A DNA stretch of 64,000 nt from Leguminivora glycinivorella (Eukaryota > Arthropoda > Insecta > Lepidoptera > Tortricidae), in the NCBI RefSeq assembly GCF_023078275.1, contig NC_062977.1, forward strand, positions 6,159,118 to 6,223,117, in the 5' to 3' direction. The notes beneath the pieces were generated by a model, which worked only from the letters and a program-made list of their open reading frames with translations, searched no databases and had not been told where the DNA came from. Every line of letters starts with the position of its first letter. The stretch's first letter is position 1. A program made the position numbers and the translations under genes. Below are positions 31,934 to 43,450 of this stretch, one piece after another.

Positions 31934-34173
31934 TTTTCAAAATTTTAATTTTGTGGTTATTAACTTAAGTTCCTACATATACACCCTATTCAGCATACAC
32001 CCAGTCTATGTTTCAAACATTTGTTTATCAGTTTCCGGTCAGATAAGCTACGTGTGATCTATTCTGTGATAAATCGAATCTAGTAAAGACTAATAAGGAC
32101 TGGTACGAATACGACGTAAAATATGTCAATGAAATATGTAAGACCTGCATATACGGAGTAAGTGGTCACTGAAAGGTCACAAAATATCTCTTCAAACAAT
32201 TTTGTTATATATGAAATTAATAAGCAAGGTAATCAGATTCACCTCATATAACTAACAAGATAATACATAACAAGCAAGTAAAATCACTCAACCGATAATA
32301 ATCAATTTATCCCCAAAATCCTATTAATCCAATAATGACACCCTGCTTAATTACAACACAATGGGATCCATTTTCCACGTTACGGCAATATTTATTCAAT
32401 CCACGACTGCCCTATTTGGTATGTCTTAGTGAGGAATGGGCAATGCAAATGCGTCCCTGGCGGTAGCCCCTACGAGAATTGTTTCACATGATAACACGTT
32501 GGCCGTCGTCCAGACTAGCTGACACGGAATTTTCGGGCACACCCTCTTGTCACTGATTGAGGTACAATGTTATTAATGCTGAAGTTGGCCTTTTACTCCA
32601 ATTTTTCAAGTTTACTTTCTGTGACCAACTTCGCAATTAAACACGCTTGTGGGGCCCTAGGACCGAACCGATTTTAATTAGTAATTATTCGTTTTCTGTT
32701 TGTTAGGTACTTGATTCTGGTAATCAAATTAACCACATTTTGACAACAATCTTGCTGCGTCTCGCAGCACAGAAAAGTCGCTTTATTTAACATAGTTTTA
32801 GTACGAACTTACCATTTTGATGCTATCTTTAGCTGTTATTAGTATTTCAGGTACCTAAATCCTCTTTGAGATACACTATAAAAAGTTTTAATATAAAATA
32901 AAGTTCTAGTTTCAAACCCTACTTTCCTGATATAAATTCAACAAATGTCGTTCCTATTCCTGCTTTCATATCACCAGTTGTGGCTCCGTATAGTTTCATA
33001 ATGCGCCCGGAATCGTTATGGCATACGATTTTGCCCCACAATTCTATGCAATAACACTTGGCTTTATTCCAAATGTGTCTGTGTAGGCAAATCGATCGGG
33101 AGTTCTCGCCGGGCGACTCGAATAGCAAGGTTCACTATCACAATCTCACTTCTTATTCACTCAAATATTGTAAAAACTACTTTACTTTATTCAAATACGG
33201 TTCATGTTTAAGAAGGAGATGGGGTAAAGATAAGGAATTCAAAAAGAGACTGGTATGTAAGCCCTGATTCAGCTTTCAAAGAGGATTCAAAAATGATTCG
33301 CGAAAAACGCGCTCGACTTAGCAAAATTCTCCAAGTGCGAGTAAGAAAAAAACACGATGTTCGATTCGATTATCAGTGGACAACCGAATAGTGGCCGTGT
33401 TTTACCTAATTGCACAGCAGCGATTTCGCCGTAAAAATGTCGTAAAATAAAATCGGTCCTGCTTTGGACACCAATTGTAAAATACTTGTAAGTATCTGTT
33501 TGAGGTATTTATTTTGATGTAGTATTTTTTTTGTAAAACCACGATCCGTATTCTGATTGTAGAAACGGGTTTTAAATTTAATTTGGATTTACTGTGGATA
33601 AGGTATTTTATGTCCGAATCGAAAGTGACCTTTTTGGTTGACGTTGACGATAACGATTAGGTACTGACCTACTCGTATCATACCCATATCGGATATAGAT
33701 GTAATATTTCACATGTTTTGAAGTATGAATCAGGCTGAAAGTTTAGTAATAAACTATTGTAGCTAGTATTATATCTGTATTGTAGCTAGCCCAGGTAAAC
33801 TAGCCACTCTCAAAGGTTCATTATATTCAACAAGATTCAAGTCTTCTTTCCTGAATTCACTTTATGCAAAATTCTTAGAGCTATTATAATTTATTCTAGT
33901 ATCCTACAAAAGTCTTTGATAACGAGGTAACTAGGTTGGGCTACACTAGTATAACTGTGTTAAAAGTTAGAACACTTAAATCAGTCTAGCCTTCTTCAGA
34001 ATGTTTCGCGAACTGAGTGGATCTTTGGCCGGGCGCCAAATGTGTTACGGCACTGTGCTGTAAATTATCATATTACTTTTACTGGGTGCACGTTTTATTC
34101 GTAGTAGCAGATGTTTTTACAAAAGTAAATTAATAATTAAGTTAGTAGCTTATATCTTATGGTTAATATGATT
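31934..34173. other. No gene seen
   Basis: Long stretch without a recognised repeat or convincing coding region. Overlapping 69-codon frames near 33.1 kb lack domains. Confidence 0.4.
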
Positions 34174-34310
34174 TAAGGTAAAGTGGGAGTAGATCGAAGG
34201 GTTTTTCTAGCGGGTTAAGATAAAAAGCCGCCCGTAGTGTTTCATTATATGGAACATATTTCATTTTACCCCTCTAGAAAAACCATTCAATCTTCCCCCA
34301 CCTTATCTTA
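34174..34310. mobile_element. MITE with TAAGGTAAAGTGGG ends
   Basis: The left AGGTAAAGTGGGAGTAGATC..GGTTTTTCTAG matches the inverted right end CTAGAAAAACC..CCCCCACCTTATCTTA with several mismatches. A 30-bp direct duplication (GTGTTTGATTTTAATAAAGT) follows at 34311-34370. Confidence 0.75.
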
Positions 34311-34467
34311 GTGTTTGATTTTAATAAAGTGTTAACTAAGTGTTTGATTTTAATAAAGTGTTAATAAAGTGATAGATATCGGAACTGAGACAGTCAAAAC
34401 TTCATCGCGTTTTTACTCTTACTCACATTCTAGACGTGACATTACGGCCGTGGTCACAGGAAACTAA

Positions 34468-34690
34468 ACAATAGTTATTTGTTATACAAGGGGGCAAAGT
34501 TGTATTTTAACGCTGAGTGTGGAATTGAAAAACGAGCAAGTGAAAGGATTCTATAGTTGAACCACGAGTGAAGCGAGTGGTTCGAGAATAGAATCCTGAA
34601 CTTGCGAGTTTTTTAACACACGAGAAGTAAAATACATTTGCACCCGAGTGTAACACAAAACTTTTCCCCTCACTATAGCGAGGAAACTAC
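34468..34690 (+). repeat. Interspersed repeat, uninterrupted partner of 8333-8920
   Basis: ATAGTTATTTGTTATACAAG, then CCACGAGTGAAGCGAGTGG, then TGTAACACAAAACTTTTCCC. It lacks the 307-bp insert found at 8384-8690. The 65-codon frame just downstream (34793-34990) is not recognised. Confidence 0.8.
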
Positions 34691-35959
34691 AACGCAAAAA
34701 ATGCATTTATCACTGCTTCCAGTAGTTCCACAGGTGGTAAATCATCTTTATTACTAGATTCACCTACTTTTATCAATTTTAAAGCAGTTAATTTGACTTT
34801 ATTCAAGGTCAAATTACTTTACCCACTAGTGGATAAAATGAGTTTTTACCCGCTGGTATTAAAGGACAAAACACGTGTTTCCGAGCTAGTGAGGGGAAAA
34901 AAATATTACGTTAGTTTGATGACGCAAGATGAATTTGCCATAGATGGAGATGTTGGGACCGTGATACATCGGGACCGGAATGCAAATTAAGGGGTTTGTT
35001 CAACAGTGGAATCACAGTAAATTTTAAATATACAGAGAAGTAATGTAAGAAAATGTGTTCTTTTAAACATATCTCAAGGTTTATCCTTACACGTGGAATG
35101 GATAACAGACCAAATCTAAAGTATTAATAAAAACTTCCATCGAAATCCGGCGTACCTTGTGGCAATGATGAAATTTCTTCACTGAATAGGATTAAAGGTA
35201 CCAATAATTTTCTACCTCACCCGCTTCTCATAATACGGTAAAGAATCTCACTAGTGCGAGAGAGACGAAAGGTCGGGCCTTAATAAAAGAGCTCTATATA
35301 GGAATTGACGAAAATATGACTTCGCGAGAAATCCACTTATTACCACTTTATTGAATTTCCTGACATTTCACTCCACGAAGGAGATTCCGGAGGAAAACCT
35401 TTTCCATCTCAATAACGATGTTATTTTCACATAAAAATTGGGGTTTTCGCGAAACTGATGAAATAAGATTGCTTTGTATAATATTTATCTACAGCGCGAG
35501 CAGGTATGAGTATGAGTATATAGACGGTACTAAAACTAAACATTTATATTCCATTTCATGTTTATAAATGTTGGTTGTAGGTTCAGTCCCTACTTAAATA
35601 AAATGTATAAGACGTATTCTTAATACTTTTTGGGATGTATAAAGGCCTATGAATCTTCTAAATATATGGAGTAAGAGGATTTTATGTTGTTAAAACTTTT
35701 GCTATTCAATTAAACCGCTCACTGGAATTTGCGGGAAAACTTGCTTTATAAACCGGAGTTATAAATACAGTGCACTAAAAATGACACACTGCCGGGAAAA
35801 AATGTTTTCGGAAAAAGTTTCGTTGTAAAAAAAACTTATTTTGATAATAAGAAACTCTTTTACAACACCAATCAAAACAACTGTTAGATTGAAGCTGAGA
35901 GAAACGATGGAGTTAATTCGCCAAAGTCTAAATATACTGAACACATGTGTGCCTAAACT
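34691..35959. other. No gene seen
   Basis: AT-rich DNA without a convincing ORF or repeat. Confidence 0.35.
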
Positions 35960-36090
35960 GAAATAAGGTACACGTATGAAAGAAAAAGTCACCAAAGCAG
36001 CCAGTGCCTGAGGCTGGAAACGAACCAGCGTACTCTGCAAACGCGACCGATAGGTACCTGTTGTATCCTCTTGGCCACCAAGGTCACAGC
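35960..36090 (-). mobile_element. tRNA-like SINE, second family
   Basis: On the minus strand an A-box-like TGGCCAAGAGGATAC (36077-36063) and a B-box-like GGTTCGTTTCC (36026-36016) are spaced as in a tRNA, followed by AGCCTCAGGCACTGGC and a tail with CTTTTTCTTTCATACG. A 5'-truncated copy lies at 39110-39184. It is a SINE rather than a working tRNA because the family is repeated and has a long non-tRNA tail. Confidence 0.7.
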
Positions 36091-36364
36091 TTTAGGTCGA
36101 AATTTTCTTTTACATTAGTAATTTACTATAGCTATACATATAAGGACTACCAGCCTCAGGCATCAGAGGCCTGAGTATTTTCTTGTTTCAAATGTGTAAG
36201 TTACGATTTATATATGTGTTAAAATGTCAAATATTAATATTAGCGCCATCTAGCCGAGCGTCCCCCAAAGGTGTAACGCCATCTAGGCCACCGTACCTTT
36301 TTCTGTATGGTTCTGAGGTACGTTTTTTTCTTAGATAAAGATCTGTTTATACAGAGTTACATAT

Positions 36365-36670
36365 ATTACAATACAATACAATACAATACAATACTCTTTA
36401 TTGCACACCTCACATAGTTTACAAGTAATACACAAGAAACTCAACAGGGAGAGAGTTCCACAGTCGAATAGCTTGGAAAGTAAATGAACGATTATAAAAT
36501 TTGGAAGATGAAGATGGCACAGATAGAAGGAAATTTTGAGAGGATCTAATTGAATTAAGATAAGAGAAACGCTCCTTGAGATAGCGGGGAGTTGCTGGAT
36601 TAAAAAGTATAGAATAAAGAAGAGAAATTATGTGAGAATTCCGACGACGACGGATGGGGAGCCATTTTAT
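36365..36670 (-). pseudogene. LINE ORF2 C-terminus with 3' tail
   Basis: Minus strand from 36670 to the stop at 36419-36421 gives about 84 uninterrupted codons: IKWLPIRRRR, then LFNPATPRYLKERF, then RSFTFQAIRLWNSLP and a short end. This is the usual C-terminus of Jockey/CR1-like reverse transcriptases in insects. The tail after the stop ends in GTGCAATAAAGAG and a TTGTA repeat (36367-36394). 5'-truncated. There is no initiator ATG, as expected for a truncated insertion. The same 3' tail lies at 53163-53300. Confidence 0.8.
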
Positions 36671-37230
36671 ATTATGTCTTTGAATGTAGTAACAAAGGTG
36701 AAAGGTGTGTTACGATATATTTAGCGCTTTGGCTGTCACAGTAGATGCTGACTGTACCTAGGTATAAATATAATGATCACGGCTAAGATCCTCAATTTAC
36801 TTAAAAAAAGTTACTCGGGACATTGATCATCTCGGAGTGTTACTTTAATGGGGTCCCCTTTATACTTGGGATCGAGTAGCGTTATCGCCAAGAAAGTTTA
36901 ATCGACCTAAAAAATCCTTTGTTTGTAGAGAAACCGCTTTGGGCATTTTGTAAGGCTCACAAAGGCGACTGAGGGACCCTTTCGATAGCGAAATAAAAAA
37001 CTTTGTAATAAAGAACTCAAGGTGGAGTCGAAATTTTTCATTGTTGGCAAGGGATACTTTCAATTACTTTTTGTAAGGAATCCCAGACTTAAAGCGATAC
37101 CCCTTATTCCTAATTAAAGTTTTTGTTTCAACGTCCAAGTTTGCTCTATTAACCTAAAGTAAGTAGCATTAAGAAAGGTCCCTGGTAATTGTGGCGTATT
37201 TCCATTACGGAGGGTCAGACTGTCACTTGA
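36671..37230. other. No feature seen
   Basis: No gene found. Just upstream on the plus strand, 36241-36290 contains two GCCATCTAG words known from the 14150 repeat. Confidence 0.35.
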
Positions 37231-37450
37231 CTGTAATGAATAGGCTTAGGACTTTTTATGGCATATCTCTTTTTATGGTTCGATTAAAATAAACTCAGTG
37301 ACGATGTGACAGTATGTATAAATATTTATATTTGATGTGACATCATACTGTTGGACTTTGACTTTGACTTTGAAAATTTTTCATATGGCGACTCCACGGA
37401 TTTTAGAACCACGGTATGCCATAAAATGTCCTAAGCCTAGTAATGAACAG
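37231..37450. mobile_element. MITE with TAGGCTTAGGAC ends
   Basis: CTGTAATGAATAGGCTTAGG..TTTTTATGGCATA on the left pairs with the right end TATGCCATAAAATGTCCTAA..GAACAG. Contains the TTTGACTTTGACTTTG run. Confidence 0.8.
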
Positions 37451-37800
37451 TCTTAGTCCTCAAGGATGAGAGCCCATCTATAATCTAAACCAATCAATAA
37501 CAGGTTGGTTAATGTGATATTTGATGTTGAAATGGACGCAACTATCAGAAAATAGCCTATTATTACTAACTCGTTTTTTTGCATACATATGACAAGTTTT
37601 TAACTGAACGTAGTAAATAAACTATGATACAGATTCATGATTAGATCACGTTTTATCGTATGAGATTATGAAGTAATGACGGTAAATCCTTTTTTGTATA
37701 CTACTAAAAACATTCATTATTCACATCTACCATTAACTTTGATCGCTTGTGCATACCTAGCACTTTTAGATATAAGTAAGTAATTGTACTAAAACTGTAA

Positions 37801-37928
37801 GTGCGTTTTCACACTATCCGATATTGGAAGTCGGAAGGATTTCAAAGGCAAAAATCAAAGATGGCGGCTTCAATGTATGAGATATTGGTCCTACATCCGA
37901 TATCGGATCCGATAATGTGAAAACGCAC
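37801..37928. mobile_element. PIF/Harbinger-type MITE, GATATCGGATGTCGG family, copy 2
   Basis: GTGCGTTTTCACACTATCCG and CGGATCCGATAATGTG..CGCAC ends. TAA duplicated at 37798-37800 and 37929-37931. Confidence 0.9.
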
Positions 37929-37931
37929 TAA

Positions 37932-39087
37932 GCGGTACATAAAACACAATCTTTGTTGTTCACATGTACTTACATCTATTTAGATTTTTGTTAGAGGCTC
38001 AGTGAATATCGTCGACAAGTCCTTCATAGGACAATAACGTTGTTTTATTCCTCCGACTTGATTAAACGCACGCCGTAATCCGACACAAGCCAACGGAGGG
38101 CGGAATATTTGCTATGAGCAAACGACAAACCACAGAAACATAAATAAATAGCCGACTGCCAAAAATATGGTACAAATAAAAACTCAGAGGTATTTTGCGC
38201 AATTCTCTAAGTCATGCTTAGCAGTTTTATGTGACTGGGCAATGAGGATGGAGTAAGGGCGCATTTTGAAGGATGAGGTAATACAAACTTCCTTTTAGAG
38301 AGTATCAAGGCGTTCAACCATTCTCTAGATACATTCGCTTAAGCAGAATGAGCTTTTATCGTCGGCTCCTTTATATAATGTAGCTCTTATATCTCCAAGT
38401 ATACGTTTCCAAGAATAAGGTAAGGATTAGGAAGGTATTTCATGTAAACCAAGTAGGAGACAAGGTTTGGAATGAATGATTGCTCCAATTTCTTGGTATT
38501 TCCGGGCGGTGGAGGTACTGGGTTAGATTTAAACGTTGTATTCGGCGGAATAACGAACACGCATGGGAGACTTCCGCCCCATTCGTTAGCGGAGCGGATG
38601 TTTCCTGAAACAGTATTTTGTTTCCATTTTGTATTTTTGGATAACATTTTATATACCCGTACTTTTGCTTTTATTTTAGCGGCTAAGAGGATGTGCCGGG
38701 TGTTTTAATTCATATCTGGCTCGGAAATATTTTTTTAGTTCAGATGGTGTTTTTTCCCGCAAAAGGCAAAGTTGTACAATTCTTGTCAGGTCTATAATTC
38801 ATAGGGCCATATGTACTGAAAAACGTCATACCATAGAGTTGCGACGACGCGGGAATTCGTAACTCGTGTCGATTTAGAACACTCCCTTCGATCGGGTGTT
38901 AATTTATCGCCATCCGTGTCGAATTTCCTCTCCTTCGTACTACAATGTACTATTGTACTACATACAGTGCTGTGAACTAGGTATTGTTAAAATTATCAAT
39001 AAATGTCGGTGTGGTAGTGACTATACGAAGATTATTTGAAAGATTATCAGTCTGATTTATATTATTTTACCATTACCTTATATACCT
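37932..39087. other. No gene seen
   Basis: Overlapping frames at 38387-38708 lie on opposite strands and show no domain. No repeat recognised. Confidence 0.35.
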
Positions 39088-39209
39088 AAATTAAAACCGA
39101 AATAAATTACACATATGAAAGAAAAAGTGACCAAGGCCTCCAGTGCCTCAGGCTGGAATCGAACCAGCGTACCCTGCAATCGCGTTCAATTTATTTCGGT
39201 TTTAATTTA
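39088..39209 (-). mobile_element. Truncated SINE inside an inverted copy of its own tail
   Basis: The core 39110-39184 matches the SINE at 35960-36090 (B box at 39155-39165 in reverse, no A box). TAAATTAAAACCGAAATAAA at the left returns inverted at 39188-39209, giving 21-bp terminal inverted repeats around 79 bp of SINE. Confidence 0.65.
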
Positions 39210-39290
39210 TATATATAGTGGTGTGACTACTTTAAGATAGCACAAGTTGAAATATTTTCAATAGAATATAATTTGACTTGTGTTAATTAG
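39210..39290. repeat. Short interspersed repeat, partner at 50958-51048
   Basis: TAGTGGTGTGACTAC, then ACAAGTTGAAATATTTTCAA and TAATTTGACTTGTG. The partner has the same order (TAGTAGTGTGACTAC, CAAATCGAAAAATATTCAA, TAATTTGATTTGTT). Confidence 0.6.
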
Positions 39291-39654
39291 AATTGACCTT
39301 ATATACCAACTGCGACATAACGAAACATTTTTTTTTTGTATTAATTCTCTTTTATATTATTTGATCATAAATAGCCGAAAAGTCAACGGGTTAGTAATAA
39401 TGTCTACGATAATTCAAAAACTTTCGGCAAACAACAATTAGACAATTTCTAAGTCACGTAAAGTAATTTGAAGAAAGTTGTAAGCAATGATTTCCACTCT
39501 GCAAACCAGATTTATTTGTTTACGTACGGAGGGTTGCGTAATTCAGATGCAGAGAGAATTTCCTCCGTGTTGTCTCATTTGGCCCAAGGTAACGGCGGCT
39601 ACAATATGACTGCAAGTAATAACATGCAGTTTTAGGCAATCTTAACAGTTTGAT

Positions 39655-39695
39655 GGTGTGGTGACGGGTTAAGAATATCACCAACTTTCTCCCCT
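39655..39695 (-). mobile_element. Fragment of the 25692 SINE-like family
   Basis: TGGTGACGGGTTAAGAATAT then CACCAACTTTCTCCCCT corresponds to the head of that element. Cut off by the MITE that starts at 39696. Confidence 0.65.
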
Positions 39696-39812
39696 GGGGC
39701 CGATTTTTGAGTCTCACGCGTTCGCATTCAGAAATTTGTCACTGAAAATAATAGGCAATTCACCGTTATCAACCGATATTTTAGTGACAGTGAGACTCAA
39801 AAATCGGCCCCC
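39696..39812. mobile_element. MITE with 22-bp perfect inverted ends
   Basis: The 22 bases at 39696-39717 (starting GGGGCCGATTTTTGAGTC) are exactly inverted at 39790-39811. Confidence 0.85.
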
Positions 39813-39819
39813 AGGCCCC

Positions 39820-39978
39820 GTAGCCGAATAGCATTTCTGCGACGTGAAACGAAATCGAAACGCCGCAGAAAGGTAGTCTGGCTCTGTCACGCCAATCCGC
39901 AAGAGCGATAGAGATAATAGATGGCTAAGAAAGACACATTATCATGAGCGTTTCGTGAGCGTTTGTGCATTCGGCTAC
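39820..39978. mobile_element. MITE with GTAGCCGAAT ends, copy 2
   Basis: GTAGCCGAATAGCATTTCTG on the left, GTGCATTCGGCTAC on the right, and the shared GGTAGTCTGGCTCTGTC core. Starts 7 bases after the previous MITE. Confidence 0.85.
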
Positions 39979-40135
39979 GCACATAGGGGTATCAAAGAAG
40001 TCGGCTAATGGAATATACTAGCTAGAGATAGCAACCTGTGACTGCAATAACAATTGTGTTTTCTTTCAGTCCCATAATTGCTAAAAGTGGCACTAAAATT
40101 TAAGCAGCTTCTAGTGCTCAGTGTGCTCTGCCTGA

Positions 40136-40267
40136 GTGCGTTTTCACATTATCCGATCCGATATCGGATGTCGTACCGATATCCCATACATTACAGGCGC
40201 CATCTTGGATTTTTTCATTGAAGTCCTTCCGACATCCGATATCGGATCGGATAATGTGAAAACGGAC
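40136..40267. mobile_element. PIF/Harbinger-type MITE, GATATCGGATGTCGG family, copy 3
   Basis: GTGCGTTTTCACATTATCCG and CGGATAATGTGAAAACGGAC ends, in the opposite inner orientation to copy 1. Flanks TGA and TTA, so the 3-bp duplication has one mismatch. Confidence 0.9.
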
Positions 40268-40419
40268 TTACCCCTTTTGGGAATACAGACGTCAGTTTAA
40301 GTATGTAGGAAAATCATATCGTTTAAACTTTAATCCTATGTATATATCTATAGATTTTTTGTTCTAAGTAGAAAATATATAATATATCTTTATATTATGC
40401 TTTGACAAAAAAAAACACT

Positions 40420-40562
40420 ATCCCCCTTATTCATAAACGTACACTAAAGTTATCAAGCCGATAAAGTTCGTTTGTCCCTTTCCATCACACCAATACGTCG
40501 GAAAGGGACAAACGAACTTTATCGGCGTGATAACTTTAGTGAACGTTTATGAATAAGGGGGT
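40420..40562. mobile_element. Palindromic MITE, full copy
   Basis: About 62-bp arms, CCCCCTTATTCATAAACGTA on the left and its inverse ending at 40561, differ at only a few positions. Half copy at 13605-13693. Confidence 0.9.
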
Positions 40563-41171
40563 ATATGTTTTATATACCGCTTCATTTTTATGGTTTGGCC
40601 ATGTCGTAAGAGATGTCTAATTAAAAGACAAGCACGAATTAATGACTTGTTCGTAGTTTCTTGTTGCCGAGTTTTTGGGATAATGTTAAAGTACAGATAT
40701 CTGTTCTATTTGTATGTAATTAGGACATGTAATAGTGTATGCTTGTATGCTCCCGTAGACAGTACAATAATTTCAAGCACTAATAGCGCACTAATATTTA
40801 GAAGCAAATATTCAACATAAATCAGCTTTGACGACCCGAAACCCAATATTTAATTGGCTGTCTCAAAGTTACGCAAAGATTTAGTGGAACGTTATCAATT
40901 AAAGACAGGCACCGTTTAGTATTTTGCGGTTTAGCTTCTGCCTTCCAGAGATATTCTATTAATTCCTCCTGACGCCAATTCGGATCGGCTGCGGGCGATT
41001 TATATGATTTATTAGCAAAGTTGTTTGTCTGAGACGTAATTACCCTTTCTGTGGGATTCATGGCTTTAACATAGATTGGATTGAGATTATGCGATTATTT
41101 ATTTGGTCACGTAATAATGAAATCACCCGCAGAATGCGTAATTAGCGTGATGCGTGATTATTGATTCATTC
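40563..41171. other. No feature seen
   Basis: The two frames of 76-79 codons here lack recognised domains. Confidence 0.35.
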
Positions 41172-41315
41172 ATCCATGGTTTGTCCGTCCTTCACGGCAA
41201 AACGGAGCGACGAATTGTCGTGATTTTTTAAATGGAGATAGTTGAAGGGATGGAGAGTGACATAGGCTACTTTTCGTCTCTTTCTAATGCGAGCGAAGCC
41301 GTGGGCAAAAGCTAG
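41172..41315 (+). mobile_element. Helitron with internal deletion near the 5' end
   Basis: TCCATG joins directly to GTTTGTCCGTCCTTCACGGC; the CTAATATTATAAATG part is missing. The 3' end GGGCAAAAGCTAG-T is intact. Confidence 0.85.
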
Positions 41316-41667
41316 TTAAAGTATAATCTATTTTATGTAGCGTATAAGTTAATGTCGAGATAGCCCGTCTATTTAGTAGCTGTTCTTGTAATAACCGAAA
41401 CAAAAATGCAATCGACGGCTTTCCGAGTGTGACAGTATGGGATCCTTAAAAAAGGAGTGTACACGTGCAGGTTTTTAGAGCGTCAGAAAGGTGCAGGTAA
41501 CGCATTTGGAGTTGCAGGCGTCCATATGATTCGGTATACTTGATTACTACCGATGTGGTATTAAAAAAGTATACAAATACGGGAGTTCTCTTACCCTATA
41601 ATGGACTTGCAACCGAAAATATAATGCATTTAAAATGCCTTATGCTATCGTTTCTTACATTAGACTT

Positions 41668-41766
41668 ATATTGACCGGGATATAGACCGTGATTACCTTT
41701 TTGATTTTTGTCGAGCTCCCGATATTTCGACGCAGTTGCATGCATCATGATCACGGAAAACTGACG
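41668..41766 (+). repeat. Interspersed repeat ATTGACCGGGATATAG, copy 1
   Basis: ATTGACCGGGATATAGACCG, TTTTTGTCGAGCTCCCGATA and TGCATGCATCATGATCACGG are nearly identical to 45425-45525. Upstream TTAGACTTAT also matches the far side of the LINE insertion at 45 kb. Family not known to me. Confidence 0.8.
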
Positions 41767-42301
41767 AACTTAAGAAACACTGAACTGGGAAACTTAACTT
41801 ACATTATTAGTATTAGGTCTAACCTAACTGAAAATCTTACAGAATATTCAAAATATTACGGCATAAGCAACTCCCGTAGTTACCTTTTATGCGACACCTA
41901 CCTTTAGACAACGACATTCAAGTCATTAAGCACACCATTATAAAGCTTTTCATCCACTAGAAAAGCTCTGCTAATCTCAACCTGCGTATAACCAAATCCC
42001 GCGCAAGAGTTTTGAGACGGAACCCTCCTAATTAGAGAGTGGCGAGGCGCTGTTGACCCAGTTAACCGTCAAAAGCGACTACGGCTCCCATTTACTAAGG
42101 AGTTACCTTCAATTTTCAAGAGCAAACCACCAAAGAAAATATTTCGAAAGAAAAATCACGCAAATATACACACCATCTTGCTTAGTGTATAGAAGAGCCT
42201 CTTTTTGTTGAAAAGTCTTCTAGAAAACGATTTTCATCTCAATTTTCATGTCATCTCGCAATAAGTAAAAATGATGTGCGCATTCACGATTTCCTGACCC
42301 C
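41767..42301. other. No feature seen
   Basis: No gene or repeat recognised. Confidence 0.35.
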
Positions 42302-42461
42302 GTAGCCCAATGGCATTTCTGCGAAACGAAACTCAGTCAAAACGCCGCAGAAATGTAGTCTGGCTCAGTCGCGCCAATACGCAAGAGCGATAGAGATAGA
42401 TAGCTACGAAAGAGATAATTATTATCGTGAGCGTTTCGTGAGCATTTGTGCATTCGGTTAC
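42302..42461. mobile_element. MITE with GTAGCCGAAT ends, copy 3
   Basis: GTAGCCCAATGGCATTTCTG and GTGCATTCGGTTAC ends, and the common CTGGCTCAGTCGCGCC core. Confidence 0.85.
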
Positions 42462-43129
42462 GCACACTGATTACATAATATGAGATGACAAGCGCGATAG
42501 TGATGGGGGTAGAAACTGTGACGTCATAAAGTCGCCGTACCTTTTGTTTTTAATAGAAATGGATTTTTGCACGGCGTTTTTACGGAGATCATGCAGCTTG
42601 CGAAAACATTAACAAAAGTACATTTTACTGGTTTATTTATTTTATTAGACTAAGATAAATTTAGGCAGGCACTTTAATCAACGTTTGTAGGATGCTCAGT
42701 TTTGCATGTAGAATGGGCAATCCTAAATATAGCACGAAACTCTGATATTCAATTAATTTTCTATTGTTTATTAACTTAAACAAATTCTATATCACATCAC
42801 TAATATTTGGAAGAGTGTGTTTCTTCAAATAACGACTATGATAAAATGTCTGTATTATTATAACACTAAACACTAACATACTCGTACAAGGGCGTCCACA
42901 ATGAACATAGGTACTTATTGAGACACGGCAGAAGATGATAACAAAATCCCTGAGTTGAGATTAATTTAGACGTTTAAAATAATCAAGTGTTATAATGAAA
43001 TTAAATATAAGTAAGAACAAACTGTCTACTACTCACGTACAGTCTTAATTTTCGACAAAACGGAGAACAACCGAGGGACCGAGGGATTTTTGTTATTCGG
43101 CCACTCGTTTTCAAGAATTTCATTTTATA
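42462..43129. other. No feature seen
   Basis: AT-rich DNA without recognised features. Confidence 0.35.
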
Positions 43130-43450
43130 ATGACTCTACTAGCTACTAAAAAGGCAGCCTTTAAAATTGACTACCAAAACTGGGAGAAGCTTGCGGCGAA
43201 GCGGACGGAGTGGCGAAAGTGCGTTGGAGATGGTCGCAAGTTCGTCGATAGGACCTGGTTTGCGGCACTTGCTGACAAAAGGGAAAGAAGACACCATAGC
43301 GAAACGTCGCAATCGGTTGCAAGCTTCCCTTGTCAGCTGTGTGGCAAAATGTGTCGCTCTCGCATAGGTCTCTTTAGTCATCAAAAGCGATGTCTCTCGG
43401 AAATTGCACCATAAATCGTCTGAAATAGACGCTAAGGCCAGTAGTAGTAG
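43130..43450 (+). pseudogene. RTE-like LINE C-terminus with zinc finger, copy 2
   Basis: Open frame to 43414. From about residue 9 it reads AAFKIDYQNWEKLAAKRTEW, similar to AFQIDHQAWETLAEDRGQW at 60.2 kb, then a zinc finger CQLCGKMCRSRIGLFSHQ..C. After the stop comes AATCGTCTGAAATAGACGC then AAGGCC and an AGT run, matching the 3' end at 60499-60530. It is a 5'-truncated insertion of the same LINE family; endonuclease and polymerase domains are absent. The codons before residue 9 are probably not original. Confidence 0.85.

Noticed and set aside
36010..36090. A minus-strand tRNA gene
   Set aside because: Same reason: internal promoter boxes belong to a repeated SINE family, and a truncated copy lies at 39.1 kb.
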